Positions 47,463 to 56,686 of a DNA stretch of 64,000 nucleotides are shown here, piece by piece. Positions within the stretch are counted from its first letter, which is position 1. The number at the start of each line of letters is the position of its first letter. The translations under genes and the position numbers were made by a program. This DNA comes from Halomonas sp. ML-15 (GTDB taxonomy: Bacteria; Pseudomonadota; Gammaproteobacteria; Pseudomonadales; Halomonadaceae). Below the pieces are notes generated by a model, which worked only from the letters and a program-made list of their open reading frames with translations, searched no databases and was not told where the DNA came from. The DNA lies in contig NZ_JACXZT010000003.1 of the NCBI RefSeq assembly GCF_014779595.1, positions 1 to 64,000 of the forward strand, written 5' to 3'.

Positions 47463-48153
47463 CGCTGTCGTATCCTCAGCACAGGGCGACGACCTGGCGC
47501 TGCTGGGGCTATTGCAGCTGGTCAGCCCGGCGCTGCCGATCGGTGCCTTCGCCTGGTCTCAGGGCTTGGAGAGCGCTTTCGAGCTGGGCTGGGTCAGCGA
47601 CGAGGAGAGCCTCGGCGAATGGCTGGCTGGAGTGCTCGACGACGGCCTGGCGCACTGCGAGTTGCCGGCACTGGCGCGCCTGCATCAGGCTTGGCAGCAG
47701 GACGATGCCACGGCCATCGCCGAGTGGGATGTCTGGCTCGCTGCCAATCGAGAGACGGCCGAACTGGCCGCCGAGGATAGTCGGCTAGGCGCCTCCCTGG
47801 CGCGGCTGCTGGGCAGCCTCGAACGGCTGCCCGACGCAGGCATGCTGCCACCTGGCGCCGGCTATGTGACCCTGTTTGCCTGGACCGCCCAGATGCGCGG
47901 TGTGACGCAGCGTCAGGCACTGCTCGGCTTCGCCTGGGCCTGGCTCGAGAACCAGTTGGCGGTGGCCTGCAAGGCCCTGCCGCTGGGGCATACCGCGGCT
48001 CAGCGGCTGGTCGAGCGACTGCGTCCGGCGCTGGTCGAGGCCGTTGATCTCGCCCTGGCCCTTGACGATGACGAGCTGGGCCCGGCGCTGCCTGGTCTGG
48101 CCATGGCCAGCGCCTTGCACGAAACTCAGTATTCCCGACTATTCAGAAGCTAG
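47440..48153 (+). CDS. ureF: Urease accessory protein UreF
   Basis: A urease maturation factor of 237 aa, mostly helical. Family segments are [23 protein letters not shown] near the N-terminus and [20 protein letters not shown] in the second half. It acts with UreD and UreG in GTP-dependent nickel insertion. The start is uncertain: the ATG at 47440 and another at 47452 both overlap the end of ureE and neither has a clear ribosome site, so coupling to ureE translation is likely. Confidence 0.9.
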   Translation: MSTRMPTDAVVSSAQGDDLALLGLLQLVSPALPIGAFAWSQGLESAFELGWVSDEESLGEWLAGVLDDGLAHCELPALARLHQAWQQDDATAIAEWDVWLAANRETAELAAEDSRLGASLARLLGSLERLPDAGMLPPGAGYVTLFAWTAQMRGVTQRQALLGFAWAWLENQLAVACKALPLGHTAAQRLVERLRPALVEAVDLALALDDDELGPALPGLAMASALHETQYSRLFRS

Positions 48154-48212
48154 TCTTGAGCGCCCAGCGACTGGAAGGCATACGACTAAAGCATGAACGA
48201 GGAGAGAACGAG

Positions 48213-48851
48213 ATGACTCATTGCCTGCGAGTAGGCGTCGGCGGCCCGGTGGGCTCCGGCAAGACCGCGCTGCTAAAACAGCTGTGCCTGGCCCTGCGCG
48301 ATTACTACGATATCGCCGTGGTCACCAACGATATCTACACTCGTGAGGATGCCGACTTCCTGCTCAAGCACGATGCGCTGCCAGCGGATCGTATCCTCGG
48401 CGTCGAGACCGGCGGCTGCCCGCATACCGCAATCCGCGAGGACGCCTCGATGAATCTGGCGGCCATCGATGATCTCCAGGCGCGTCACCCGAACCTCGAG
48501 CTGGTACTGGTCGAGTCCGGCGGCGACAATCTTTCGGCCACCTTCAGCCCGGAACTCTCTGACCTCACCCTCTACGTGATCGACGTCTCCGCTGGCGACA
48601 AGATCCCGCGCAAGGGCGGCCCAGGCATTACCAAGTCGGACCTGCTGATCATCAACAAGATCGATATTGCCGAACAGGTTCACGCCTCTCTCGAGGTGAT
48701 GGAGCGGGATTCCAGGAAAATGCGCGGCGAGCGGCCGTTCGTGTTCACCAACCTCTATGACGGCGTCGGACTCGAGGAAATCATCCGCTTTATTCTCGAT
48801 CGTGGCATGCTGCCGGAGCGCCGTGAGCAGGTGGGAGTTGCCGCCGACTGA
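48213..48851 (+). CDS. ureG: Urease accessory GTPase UreG
   Basis: A SIMIBI-class GTPase of 212 aa. P-loop [26 protein letters not shown], the metal-binding [16 protein letters not shown] (CPH motif) and NKIDIAEQV are complete. It drives nickel insertion into urease. The start at 48213 has GAGGAG upstream and removes a non-conserved leader. It is the last ure gene and is followed by a bidirectional hairpin. Confidence 0.96.
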   Translation: MTHCLRVGVGGPVGSGKTALLKQLCLALRDYYDIAVVTNDIYTREDADFLLKHDALPADRILGVETGGCPHTAIREDASMNLAAIDDLQARHPNLELVLVESGGDNLSATFSPELSDLTLYVIDVSAGDKIPRKGGPGITKSDLLIINKIDIAEQVHASLEVMERDSRKMRGERPFVFTNLYDGVGLEEIIRFILDRGMLPERREQVGVAAD

Positions 48852-48860
48852 GTGGCGCAC

Positions 48861-48903
48861 AAAAAAGATTGCCCTGATCGAGTCAATGACTCGATCAGGG
48901 CAA
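48861..48903 (-). terminator. Bidirectional hairpin; intrinsic terminator for the GGDEF gene
   Basis: A near-perfect 17-bp inverted repeat (48869-48885 and 48887-48903) lies between convergent ureG and the GGDEF gene. Six consecutive A at 48861-48866 give a T-run on the minus strand. On the plus strand it may still halt ureG transcripts less efficiently. Confidence 0.8.
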
Positions 48904-49035
48904 GGCAGGGGTGTGAGCGGCATCCTGGCCGCAATGGGTCGTCCTTGACCCCACTCGGGCCACACTGGACCTCTAGCCGCATCCTCGCCTTAACCCAGGT
49001 TATGCAATGCTAAATTACCGTATATTGGGTACTAA

Positions 49036-50724
49036 TCACTTGCTGACCAAGTGGTTAGCAGCGCCGAAGTAGCAGTCACGGCCCTGATGCTTGGCCTGAT
49101 ACAACCGCTCGTCGGCGCGTCTGACCAGGTCGTGTGGGCTCCGGTCTCGCTCATCGAGGCTGGCTACGCCGAGGCTCAGGCTATAGCAGATGGGGCCGGC
49201 GTCGCTGGCCACCTGATGATTGCGGTTGGCCTGCCAGATGCGCTCGGCCACCAGTAGCCCCTTAGCGTGATCGGTGCCGGGCAGCAGCACCGCAAACTCC
49301 TCGCCGCCATAGCGAGCGAAGTGGTCTTCGGTGCGTAGCTCCTGCTGGGTGATCTGGGTGATCTCTATCAGCACCCGGTCGCCGGCCAGGTGGCCATGGC
49401 TGTCATTGACCTGCTTGAAGTGATCGACGTCGAACATGATCAGGGTCAGCGGCTGCTTATGGCGGCGGGCATGGGCAAAGCACTGCTGCAGATGTTCTTC
49501 GAACAGCCGGCGATTATCGATACCGGTCAGGCCATCCTTCTCCGCCAGCTCACGAAGCGCTTCCTCAGCCTTGTGGCGCCGCGTTACCTCACGACGAAGC
49601 TGCCGATTGATCATCAGCAGGTAGCTGGCCAGGGCGATCACCAGCAGCAGCAGGGTTCCACCTCCGAGTGCCACGTGCATCAGGCGCTGCAGGTCGGCAC
49701 CGCGGTTGTCTGCTGGTGGCTGGTAGAGAAAACCCTCCAGGTCGTAGCCCTCGATCATGCCCAGCTCCAGGTACACCTCGGCTATCGCCTCCCAGCGTGA
49801 GGGATTGATATAGCCGATCTCGATCAGCTCCGGCTGCATCAGGCTGCGCAGCTTGTTGGCTTCGTGACGCAGGAAGTGAATGTCGTAGCGCGCATTGCGG
49901 GTCGGATAGTACTGGGTGATCAGTTCGGCCACTTCCTCGACGTTGTCCAGCGCGTAGGCCCAGCCGCGCAGGGCGGCATCGCGGAACGCCTCGACACGCT
50001 CGGGCCGGTCTTCGAGCAGCGCCGCACGGGTGAACAGCAGATCGCCGTAGAAATCGATGCCGTACGATTCGGGGCTAATGGTGACCGGGTCGGCGCCGAA
50101 CGCCTCTAGGAAGTAGGGGGCATCGGTGAGGTAGCCGGGCATCAGTTGGGTGGTGCCGTTGAGCAGGTCCTCGAGCTCCCAACTGGGGGCCTGGTTGTTG
50201 AGCTGCTCCAGGTCGAGGCCGGCGCGGTGGAAACTGGCCAGGGTCTCGGCGCTAAGCCGCGCATCGACGTCGGGAAGGGTAACGCTGATGGGTCGCTCGC
50301 CGATATCTTCGAGACGTGAGAAGCCGTACTCCTCAAGGGTAAGAAACACCAGCGGTGAACGCTGCATGATGTTGGCCAGGATCACCACCGGCAGGCCCTG
50401 GCTGTGATAGAGCAACAAGTCGGAGCGCGATACGCCAAAGTCGGCGCGCCCGAATACCACGTCCTCCACCGGATCGATGGGCCGGCCATAGTCATCGTGG
50501 CCACCATGGCGTAGCTCCACCTCGAAGCCTGCCTCACGAAAGTAACCCTGGTGCTTGGCGGCGTAGTAGCCAGCAGACTGGAACTGATGGTACCAGGCCA
50601 ACTGCAAGGTGACGTGCTCCAGATCGGACTCATCCGCCGCAACCAGAGGGGCGGTGATCAGCAGGGCACTGCTAAGTAGCCACCGCAGCAGTGAGCGGTG
50701 GCCCAGTAGGGATGGCATGGGCAC
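49036..50724 (-). CDS. Diguanylate cyclase with periplasmic THI5/NMT1-like sensor
   Basis: A protein of 562 aa. A signal-like N-terminus (about 12-30) is followed by an SsuA/THI5-type binding domain (about 35-350: LQLAWYHQFQSAGYYAAKHQGYFREAGFEVELRHGG). Then come one membrane helix (about 355-378), a short coil, and a GGDEF domain (about 400-555) with intact YGGEEF and an I-site RTED five residues before it. The sensor class binds pyrimidine precursors of thiamine or similar small ligands in relatives. It should couple an external nutrient to cyclic di-GMP. Convergent to ureG; no functional link to urea is proven. Confidence 0.88.
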   Translation of the reverse strand: MPMPSLLGHRSLLRWLLSSALLITAPLVAADESDLEHVTLQLAWYHQFQSAGYYAAKHQGYFREAGFEVELRHGGHDDYGRPIDPVEDVVFGRADFGVSRSDLLLYHSQGLPVVILANIMQRSPLVFLTLEEYGFSRLEDIGERPISVTLPDVDARLSAETLASFHRAGLDLEQLNNQAPSWELEDLLNGTTQLMPGYLTDAPYFLEAFGADPVTISPESYGIDFYGDLLFTRAALLEDRPERVEAFRDAALRGWAYALDNVEEVAELITQYYPTRNARYDIHFLRHEANKLRSLMQPELIEIGYINPSRWEAIAEVYLELGMIEGYDLEGFLYQPPADNRGADLQRLMHVALGGGTLLLLVIALASYLLMINRQLRREVTRRHKAEEALRELAEKDGLTGIDNRRLFEEHLQQCFAHARRHKQPLTLIMFDVDHFKQVNDSHGHLAGDRVLIEITQITQQELRTEDHFARYGGEEFAVLLPGTDHAKGLLVAERIWQANRNHQVASDAGPICYSLSLGVASLDERDRSPHDLVRRADERLYQAKHQGRDCYFGAANHLVSK

Positions 50725-50796
50725 GTCCGAAGGAAAACTGTCGTCGATTAGAGACTAGCCTATCGGCGGCCGAAATCGAACTTGTGATTTAAACGG

Positions 50797-51024
50797 TCAG
50801 CGGCCTGGCAGTGGCTCGATGGACTCGAATTTGCCTGCCGTGGAGAAGTGCAGCCGGAACACGCCGTCGATGCCGTCGCGGCCAACGATGCGCGTCAGTG
50901 CGCTGGTGGGAAAGACCACCTTGCGACCGTCGAGGCTGCGGGTATGTACGCTCAGGGCGCGGCCCTCGTAGTGGGCCAGGCACTCGTCGCGGGTCAGGCG
51001 AATCACCACATCGATACTGGGCAT
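50797..51024 (-). CDS. DUF2835-family small protein
   Basis: A 75-aa protein of unknown function. The pattern IRLTRDECLAHYEGRALSVHTRSLDGRKVVFPTSALTRIVGRDGI agrees with the conserved DUF2835 family of gammaproteobacteria. The start at 51024 gives the family N-terminus; no good ribosome site is visible, and longer in-frame starts cannot be excluded. Confidence 0.75.
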   Translation of the reverse strand: MPSIDVVIRLTRDECLAHYEGRALSVHTRSLDGRKVVFPTSALTRIVGRDGIDGVFRLHFSTAGKFESIEPLPGR

Positions 51025-51091
51025 GACGGCGGGCCGTGGCTGCAAATCGCCGTTGATGATACCCCAGTCGCAATGCGCTTGGCAGCCGACA

Positions 51092-51250
51092 TCAGGGGCG
51101 TGACGTCTCGAAGTAGGCGTCAATACGCGCCTAGGTGCGGGCATACCACTGCTCGTCTTTCTCGATGGCGCCGGCCCATAGGGATGCGTCGTGCCAGTTC
51201 GGCAAGACGCTCGCCGCGGGTGGCGAAGCGGATGAAGTCGCGGGTGGCAT
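51092..51250 (-). pseudogene. Possible small gene interrupted by an amber codon
   Basis: On the minus strand an ATG at 51250 opens a 39-codon frame ending LPNWHDASLWAGAIEKDEQWYART, then TAG (51131-51133). The same frame continues as ARIDAYFETSRP to a TGA at 51092. The residue pattern on both sides of the TAG looks like protein, so a tryptophan-to-amber mutation is plausible. The alternative is a genuine 39-aa protein. I do not recognise a family and there is no clear ribosome site. The rest of the 51025-51356 gap holds no gene. Confidence 0.3.
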
Positions 51251-51280
51251 GGGATGCCGGAAGCGTGTCCATGTTCAAGG

Positions 51281-51307
51281 TGTAGGCGCAGCGCGCGCTG
51301 CCGACAA
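51281..51307. repeat. Partial REP-like unit
   Basis: TGTAGGCGCAGCGCGCGCTG followed by CCGACAA matches the ends of the REP-like unit at 44163-44209 with the central stem missing. Confidence 0.4.
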
Positions 51308-51356
51308 GCGCTGCCGGCAACGCGAGGGGAGGCGAGGCGTTGGCGGCCTCGAATGG

Positions 51357-51827
51357 TCAGCGATGGTGGCTGAAACGGCCGTGGGGAGCGCCATCCATCA
51401 GGCGCTCGAATTCGCGGCCGCTCATATGCACCAGAGTTTCGTGGTCGCCCGCCTCGAAGTAGATGTCCGGCTGATGGCGCAGCATGTCGTCGACATACAC
51501 CTTGAGACCATAGGCCTGGCCCACCGGCGTTGCGGCACCGGGGTCGCAGTCATCGAAGCTGCTTGAGATTTCCCCCTCCGAGGCGAACTCGAATCGCTCC
51601 TGGAACAGGGCGGTCAGGCTGTCGAGATCGGTGTCGTGAGTGCTGGGCACTACCGCCAGACCATAGCCGGATTTACCGTGCAGCATGACGGCCTTGGCCA
51701 ACTGGTCGCCGGGGATATGCGAAATCTGGGCGATACGACTGGTGGTGACTTCGCGCGGGTGGGAAACCTCCTCATAGTCGATGTCGCAGGCGCGGAGGTA
51801 CTCCCGTAGCGTCATCGGAATGGTCAT
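51357..51827 (-). CDS. YbaK/ProX-family aminoacyl-tRNA deacylase-like protein
   Basis: A protein of 156 aa with the YbaK/EbsC fold signature: EVSHPREVTTSRIAQISHIPGDQLAKAVMLHG, and IYFEAGDHETLVHMSGREFERLM at the C-terminus. Related proteins hydrolyse mischarged Cys-tRNA(Pro) or Ala-tRNA(Pro) in trans; the specificity here is unknown. The start at 51827 is set by AAGGAG upstream. Confidence 0.85.
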   Translation of the reverse strand: MTIPMTLREYLRACDIDYEEVSHPREVTTSRIAQISHIPGDQLAKAVMLHGKSGYGLAVVPSTHDTDLDSLTALFQERFEFASEGEISSSFDDCDPGAATPVGQAYGLKVYVDDMLRHQPDIYFEAGDHETLVHMSGREFERLMDGAPHGRFSHHR

Positions 51828-52051
51828 GGTAGGGCTCCTTCGGCCGTCTGGGCCGCAAATGACCTGGGTGCGTCTCCCTACGCTGTCTGTGTCTCTCCTA
51901 TCAACCAGCATAGACGGCCAACGCCTGCCATGCCCACGGTCTGCCGGATGTCGATTTCGCTGCTGGCCGTTCGATATCCGCTGAGTAGACACCCAAAGCT
52001 CGCCTCGGCAGCGCCGGTGCGAGTATCCCTAAGAGACACAGGAGGAGAGTC

Positions 52052-52405
52052 ATGACCTACGTAGACGGATTCGTTGCTGCGGTGCCCACCGCCAACCGTG
52101 ACAAGTACATCCAGCATGCCCGTGACGCAGCGGTGGTATTCAAGGAGCACGGTGCACTCAAGATGGTGGAGTGCTGGGGCGATGACGTGCCCGACGGCAA
52201 GCTCACCTCCTTTCCTATGGCGGTGAAATGCCAGGCGGATGAAACCGTGATCTTCTCATGGCTGCTGTGGCCGTCTCGCGAGGTCCGCGACCGCGGCATG
52301 GCCAAGGTGATGGAGGACCCTCGTCTGCAGCCGGACGTCAATCCCATGCCATTCGATGGCAAGCGGCTAATCTACGGTGGTTTTGAGATGGTGGTGGACG
52401 AGTAG
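52052..52405 (+). CDS. DUF1428-family protein
   Basis: A 117-aa protein that opens MTYVDGFVAAVPTANRDKY and carries MVECWGDDVPDGKLTSFPMAVKC and the C-terminal MPFDGKRLIYGGFE, the hallmarks of the DUF1428 (YbaA-like) dimeric alpha-beta barrel family. The biochemical role is unknown. GGAGGAG precedes the ATG. Confidence 0.88.
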   Translation: MTYVDGFVAAVPTANRDKYIQHARDAAVVFKEHGALKMVECWGDDVPDGKLTSFPMAVKCQADETVIFSWLLWPSREVRDRGMAKVMEDPRLQPDVNPMPFDGKRLIYGGFEMVVDE

Positions 52406-52432
52406 CACAGCGGCATTATCCATTAGTCGTAA

Positions 52433-52451
52433 TTGAGACGATTCGTCTCAA
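52433..52451. promoter_or_regulatory. Palindrome upstream of the chemoreceptor gene
   Basis: TTGAGACG-ATT-CGTCTCAA is a perfect 8-bp inverted repeat in the 105-bp gap between the DUF1428 gene and the chemoreceptor. It could be an operator or a weak terminator without a T-run. Confidence 0.4.
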
Positions 52452-52510
52452 CCTTCCCCCGGCGTGGCCGATGACATGTTGAATATCGCCATTGCAGGGG
52501 GACGCGGCAG

Positions 52511-54205
52511 ATGAAACACCTATCCATCAAGTGGAGCTTGACAGCAGCGTTGGCCGCACTGGTGCTGATGATTGGTCTGATCAGTGGGCTGGGCTTCTAC
52601 GCCAGCGCTACCAGCGAAGACGCGCTGCATGAACTCGCGGAAACCAATGTGGAGCTCTCCACGCTGGCCAACCGCACTCAGGTCAATGTGCTGCGTGCAC
52701 AGATCATGCTGGACCGATTTGCCAGCCTCAGCACCCAGGGTGACCCTGAGCGGGGCCAGCAGAGCCAGAAACAGGCACTGGAAGCGCTGGCCGGCGCCCA
52801 TGAGCGCTTCGACGCCTTCCGCGCCGTGTCCATCGACGCCGACGACTCGCGCGCGCCTTACGTCGAGGCGATCATCGCCGCCTACGACGCCTATGTGGTA
52901 GAGGGACTCGAACCGCTGATGGACGCTGCTCCCTTCCAGATTCAGCGCAGTCAGGATGAGATGGCCGAACTCGGTGCCCAGTTGGATGCCGCCATGGAGG
53001 AGTTCGCCGCCTATTCCGAGCGCCGCGGTACTAGCGTGATCGCGCAGGTCGGTCGGCTCGGCGACATCGTCGCCATGATCGCCGTGACGCTGCTGGTGGT
53101 GGCGCTGCTTGCGGCGGTGGCGATCCGCATGGCGATGATGCGGGTCGTCGTCACACCGCTGCGCGAGGCCATTGATCACTTCGAGCGGATTGCCGATGGT
53201 GATCTCACCGAGCAGATTCGCGACCGTGGTCGCAACGAGATCGGTCAGCTATTCAGCGCCCTGGCGCGTATGCAGGACAAGCTCAAGACTCTGGTAATTT
53301 CGCTGCGTAGCAGCAGCGACAGCGTATTCCTCGGTGCTGGCGAGATCGCTTCGGGAAGCCAGGACCTTTCCTCGCGTACCGAGCAGCAGGCCTCGGCACT
53401 GCAGGAAACTGCCTCCAGCATGGAGCAGATGGCCGCCACGGTGAGCAAGAACACCGAGACTGCCCAGGAGGCGGATGGCCTCTCGGCGTCCGCCTCGCAG
53501 CGTGCCGAAGCCGGTGGGCAGGAGGTCGAGCACACCGTGCAGCTGATGCGCGAGATTTCGACCAGTGCCAGCCGCGTCAACGACATCATCGGCGTGATCG
53601 ACTCGATCGCTTTTCAGACCAACATCCTGGCGCTCAACGCCTCGGTAGAGGCCGCAAGGGCAGGGGAGCAGGGGCGTGGATTTGCGGTGGTAGCCAGCGA
53701 AGTGCGCAACCTCGCCTCGCGTAGTGCCGAATCCGCCAAGGAGATCCGCAAGCTGATCGAGGAGACCACCGGCAAGATCGCCAGTGGTGCGGAACAGGCC
53801 GAACGCAGCGGCGCCACCATCGGTGAGACCGTCGAGTCGATCCGCCAGGTCACCGCCCTGATGGGAGAGATATCCAGCGCCACCCGCGAGCAGAACAGTG
53901 GCATCGAGCAGATCAACAGTGCCATTACCGAGATGGACTCGGTGACTCAGCAGAATGCTTCGCTGGTGCAGCAGACCAGTGCCGCCGCCACCTCACTGGA
54001 AGACCAGGCCAAGCGCCTAGCGGATCTGATCGCCACCTTCCGCATCGACGAGAGGGCCGCTCAACCGTCCAGCCAACTGACTCACCACGACGAAGGCCAG
54101 GGCGAGACGTCCCAGGGCCAGCAGCGAGTGGCTGTCCCCAGCGATAAGGCTAAACACGCTTACAAGAAACCCGCCGAAGCCGTCGAAGACTGGAGCGAGT
54201 TCTAA
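52511..54205 (+). CDS. Methyl-accepting chemotaxis protein
   Basis: A chemoreceptor of 564 aa. TM1 at about 10-32 and TM2 at about 188-210 flank a helical periplasmic domain of the four-helix-bundle type. A HAMP domain (about 212-265) and a long signalling coil follow, with the invariant hairpin tip near [27 protein letters not shown]. The extreme C-terminus is DWSEF after a flexible linker, resembling the NWETF pentapeptide that tethers CheR and CheB in high-abundance receptors. The ligand is not predictable. Confidence 0.94.
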   Translation: MKHLSIKWSLTAALAALVLMIGLISGLGFYASATSEDALHELAETNVELSTLANRTQVNVLRAQIMLDRFASLSTQGDPERGQQSQKQALEALAGAHERFDAFRAVSIDADDSRAPYVEAIIAAYDAYVVEGLEPLMDAAPFQIQRSQDEMAELGAQLDAAMEEFAAYSERRGTSVIAQVGRLGDIVAMIAVTLLVVALLAAVAIRMAMMRVVVTPLREAIDHFERIADGDLTEQIRDRGRNEIGQLFSALARMQDKLKTLVISLRSSSDSVFLGAGEIASGSQDLSSRTEQQASALQETASSMEQMAATVSKNTETAQEADGLSASASQRAEAGGQEVEHTVQLMREISTSASRVNDIIGVIDSIAFQTNILALNASVEAARAGEQGRGFAVVASEVRNLASRSAESAKEIRKLIEETTGKIASGAEQAERSGATIGETVESIRQVTALMGEISSATREQNSGIEQINSAITEMDSVTQQNASLVQQTSAAATSLEDQAKRLADLIATFRIDERAAQPSSQLTHHDEGQGETSQGQQRVAVPSDKAKHAYKKPAEAVEDWSEF

Positions 54206-54232
54206 GCGAGACCCGCTGCCAGCCAGCCTACG

Positions 54233-54258
54233 GCCGCTCCCCTCGGGGAGCGGCTGTC
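54233..54258 (+). terminator. Putative terminator after the chemoreceptor gene
   Basis: A 10-bp perfect stem GCCGCTCCCC / GGGGAGCGGC with a TC centre is followed, after a few bases, by TTTT. It starts 28 bp after the stop codon. Confidence 0.65.
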
Positions 54259-54317
54259 GAATTTTGGTCTGTCTGAACGACTATCCCAAAGAAATAGCAA
54301 CGCCTTGGGAGCTCTCC

Positions 54318-54707
54318 ATGCATCCAGATATTCAGACCTATAATCGGCAGCAGGCGCCAGAAGACAGGGACGTGTGTAGTCGCCTTGCCGAGGAGATCGA
54401 CCAACACCTACCTGACGCCGAGAGCAAGCTATGGCACGCCCATCCCGTCTGGTTTCTGGAGGGCAATCCCATCGTGGGGTACAGCAAGCTCAAGCACTGC
54501 GTGCGGCTGCTGTTCTGGAGCGGTCAAACGTTTGGCGAGAGCGGGCTTCGCAACGAGGGGAGTTTCAAGGCCGCCGAAGTGCGGTACACCGCAGCGGAGC
54601 AGATCGATGTCGAGAATCTTCGCCGTTGGCTTGGCAAGGCGCGAGATATCCAGTGGGATTACAAGAATATCGTGCGCCGCAAGGGGCGGTTGGAGAGACT
54701 AAAATGA
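54318..54707 (+). CDS. DUF1801-family protein
   Basis: A 129-aa protein with SKLWHAHPVWFLEGNPIVGYSKLKHCVRLLFWSG, the core of the DUF1801 (YdhG-like) fold, and a basic C-terminus. The function is unknown. The start at 54318 is preferred because GGGAG lies 8 nt upstream and the family begins with HPDIQ-like sequence. Confidence 0.8.
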   Translation: MHPDIQTYNRQQAPEDRDVCSRLAEEIDQHLPDAESKLWHAHPVWFLEGNPIVGYSKLKHCVRLLFWSGQTFGESGLRNEGSFKAAEVRYTAAEQIDVENLRRWLGKARDIQWDYKNIVRRKGRLERLK

Positions 54708-54793
54708 CCCGACAGCCATACAGCGCTTAACACTGCCAAGTAATACCAACCCCCATCGTGGCTAAATCCGCTGCTACTTCGCCAAGAGCACGA

Positions 54794-54951
54794 TACCCAG
54801 TGTAGGAGCGACGTCAGTCGCGATGCGGCGCGCAGAGCTGCCGGGTAGGGCAACCCCATCGCGAATAAATTCGCTCCTACCTTTGCCAAGGGCGACGTAC
54901 CCAGTGTAGGAGCGACGTCAGTCGCGATGCGGCGCGCAGAGCTGCCGGGTA
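54794..54951. repeat. REP/BIME-like doublet
   Basis: A 54-bp unit (54794-54847) is repeated exactly at 54898-54951, a period of 104 bp. Each unit carries a GCGAC-GTCA-GTCGC stem. Between them lies an inverted fragment (CGCGAAT..ATTCGCTCCTAC) complementary to the unit start. It occupies most of the gap 54708-55043, which has no gene. Related single units occur at 44163 and 51281. Confidence 0.8.
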
Positions 54952-55043
54952 GCTGGCAGCCTCGAAGGACGGCGGCGAATATCGTAGAGTTATCGCGTCG
55001 AGGCTGAGCGCGCCTCTCTCCTTGGTAGCGAGACGATCCAAGC

Positions 55044-55877
55044 ATGGTACATGTCAACCATCCCCAGTTCTGGCGCGATCCGCGTATGCCCTATGTGGAG
55101 CTGCGCAAGATCGAGGATGGCCGCAAGATCTGTTATGCCCCTCACAGTCATACTCAGTGGTCTCTGGGAGCCGTCATCGCGGGACAGAGCACCTTTCGCT
55201 ATCGCGACGAGCTTTATCGGATTGGTTCCGGTCACCTGGTCTTGATGAATCCAAACTGGGTGCATGCCTGCAATCCCGTTGACGACAAGCCTTGGGCCTA
55301 CCGCATGCTCTATGTGGACGTGGAGTGGTTGACGACGTTGCGCCATACAGCAGGGCTGATCGAGACGCCACACTGGCAGGATATTCTTACTGCGGTGATC
55401 AATCAGCCCCAGTGGTATAGCGGCTATTGCCGCATGACCGATACCTTGTTGGATCCGCAGCGCGACCTGCTGGATAAGCAGAGCGCGATGGTCGAATACC
55501 TCTCGGCGCTGATGCACTATCTGGCTGGCCAGCCGGCCAGACATTGGCCATTACCACCAGCCGCGCTCCGCGAGTTGGCTGCATACCTCGACGAGCATGC
55601 CATTCAGGAAGTCTCCCTGGACACCCTATGTCGGCGCTCCGGCTACAGCGCTGGCCATCTGATTCGCGCCTTCAAACAGCACTTTGGCCTGACGCCTCAC
55701 GCCTATCTGATCAATCGCCGTGTCCAACTGGGACAGCGGGAGCTCAAGCTCGGCAAGCCGATCGCCGAGGCGGCGCTGAATGCCGGTTTCAGCGATCAGC
55801 CGCATTTTCAGCGCACCTTCAAGCGCCTGGTCGCTGCCACGCCCCATCAATACCGGTGCCCACTACTCGAGCAGTAA
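55044..55877 (+). CDS. AraC-family transcriptional regulator
   Basis: A regulator of 277 aa. The N-terminal cupin-like sensing domain (about 1-150, HSHTQWSLGAVIAGQSTFRYR and LMNPNWVHACNP) precedes two HTH motifs (about 180-270, VSLDTLCRRSGYSAGHLIRAFKQHFGLTPHAYLINRRV and IAEAALNAGFSDQPHFQRTFKR). Its last 15 bp overlap the convergent LysE-family gene. AraC/LysE pairs of this type often regulate amino acid export, so that is the likely target. Confidence 0.9.
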   Translation: MVHVNHPQFWRDPRMPYVELRKIEDGRKICYAPHSHTQWSLGAVIAGQSTFRYRDELYRIGSGHLVLMNPNWVHACNPVDDKPWAYRMLYVDVEWLTTLRHTAGLIETPHWQDILTAVINQPQWYSGYCRMTDTLLDPQRDLLDKQSAMVEYLSALMHYLAGQPARHWPLPPAALRELAAYLDEHAIQEVSLDTLCRRSGYSAGHLIRAFKQHFGLTPHAYLINRRVQLGQRELKLGKPIAEAALNAGFSDQPHFQRTFKRLVAATPHQYRCPLLEQ

Positions 55878-56453
55878 ATAGACACAGCTCGCCGCGAGCA
55901 TCACCGCCAGGATCCGATTGATGGTCGCCAACAGGCCGGGGCGATGGACGTGGCGGCGTAAAAAGGCGCCGGCATACACCCAACTGCCCAGTGAGAGCCA
56001 GCAGATGGGCAGATAGAGCAGAGCGAATAGCCACATCAGCCTGATGTCGCCGCCGGTGTAGGCACCGATCCCTGACGCCGAGGCCAGCCAGGCCTTGGGG
56101 TTGAGCCACTGCATCAGGGCTCCCGCCATAAACCCCGGTGCCCGCTGGGCATCGTCTTCAGGCAAACGGCCATCGTCACGGAACAGCCGCACGCTCAAGT
56201 AGAGCAGAAAGGCGACGCCGGCCCAGCGCAGCGCCATCTCCAAGCCCGGCACCAGCGTCAGCAACGAGTAGAGTCCCAGCCCCACGGCGATAAACAGCGC
56301 CACGAACCCTAGAGTGGCACCGCTGACGAATATCAGCCCCTTGGGCAGGGGATAGCGGGTACCGCTACTCAGGCACATCAGATTGACCGGCCCTGGTGAA
56401 ATCGAGGCGGCAAGGGCAAAGGCCGACATCGGCAACATCACGCTCAGGCTCAT
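55863..56453 (-). CDS. LysE/RhtB-family exporter
   Basis: A protein of 196 aa with about six membrane helices. The family start FALAASISPGPVNLMCLSSGTRYPLPKGL and the mid-protein WLNPKAWLASASG are typical of LysE/RhtB exporters. The start at 56453 has AAGGAG upstream. It is convergent with the AraC-family gene and overlaps its 3' end. The substrate is not predictable. Confidence 0.88.
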   Translation of the reverse strand: MSLSVMLPMSAFALAASISPGPVNLMCLSSGTRYPLPKGLIFVSGATLGFVALFIAVGLGLYSLLTLVPGLEMALRWAGVAFLLYLSVRLFRDDGRLPEDDAQRAPGFMAGALMQWLNPKAWLASASGIGAYTGGDIRLMWLFALLYLPICWLSLGSWVYAGAFLRRHVHRPGLLATINRILAVMLAASCVYLLLE

Positions 56454-56686
56454 GGCACTCTCCTTGAGGAAGCTCGAAGCCGAAGTCTGCGTTGTCGGGG
56501 TTATCCGGTATTGAACGAAATTGAGGTGCCGGCCATAGCCAACATCTATCAAAGGTGTTGGCTCGCCAGCATTGAACAAAACCCTCCAGGCTAGCTCAAT
56601 GAGTAGTGGCAATGACCGTTGACAAATAGCGCCATGCGCCGGGCCTGACACCCGTCGCGTGCCAATAACTACGACATGGAGTCCTC

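Noticed and set aside
54794-54951. CRISPR-like direct repeats
   Set aside because: Only two 54-bp copies exist with internal dyad stems and an inverted fragment between them; there is no spacer array and no cas gene. A REP/BIME doublet explains it better.
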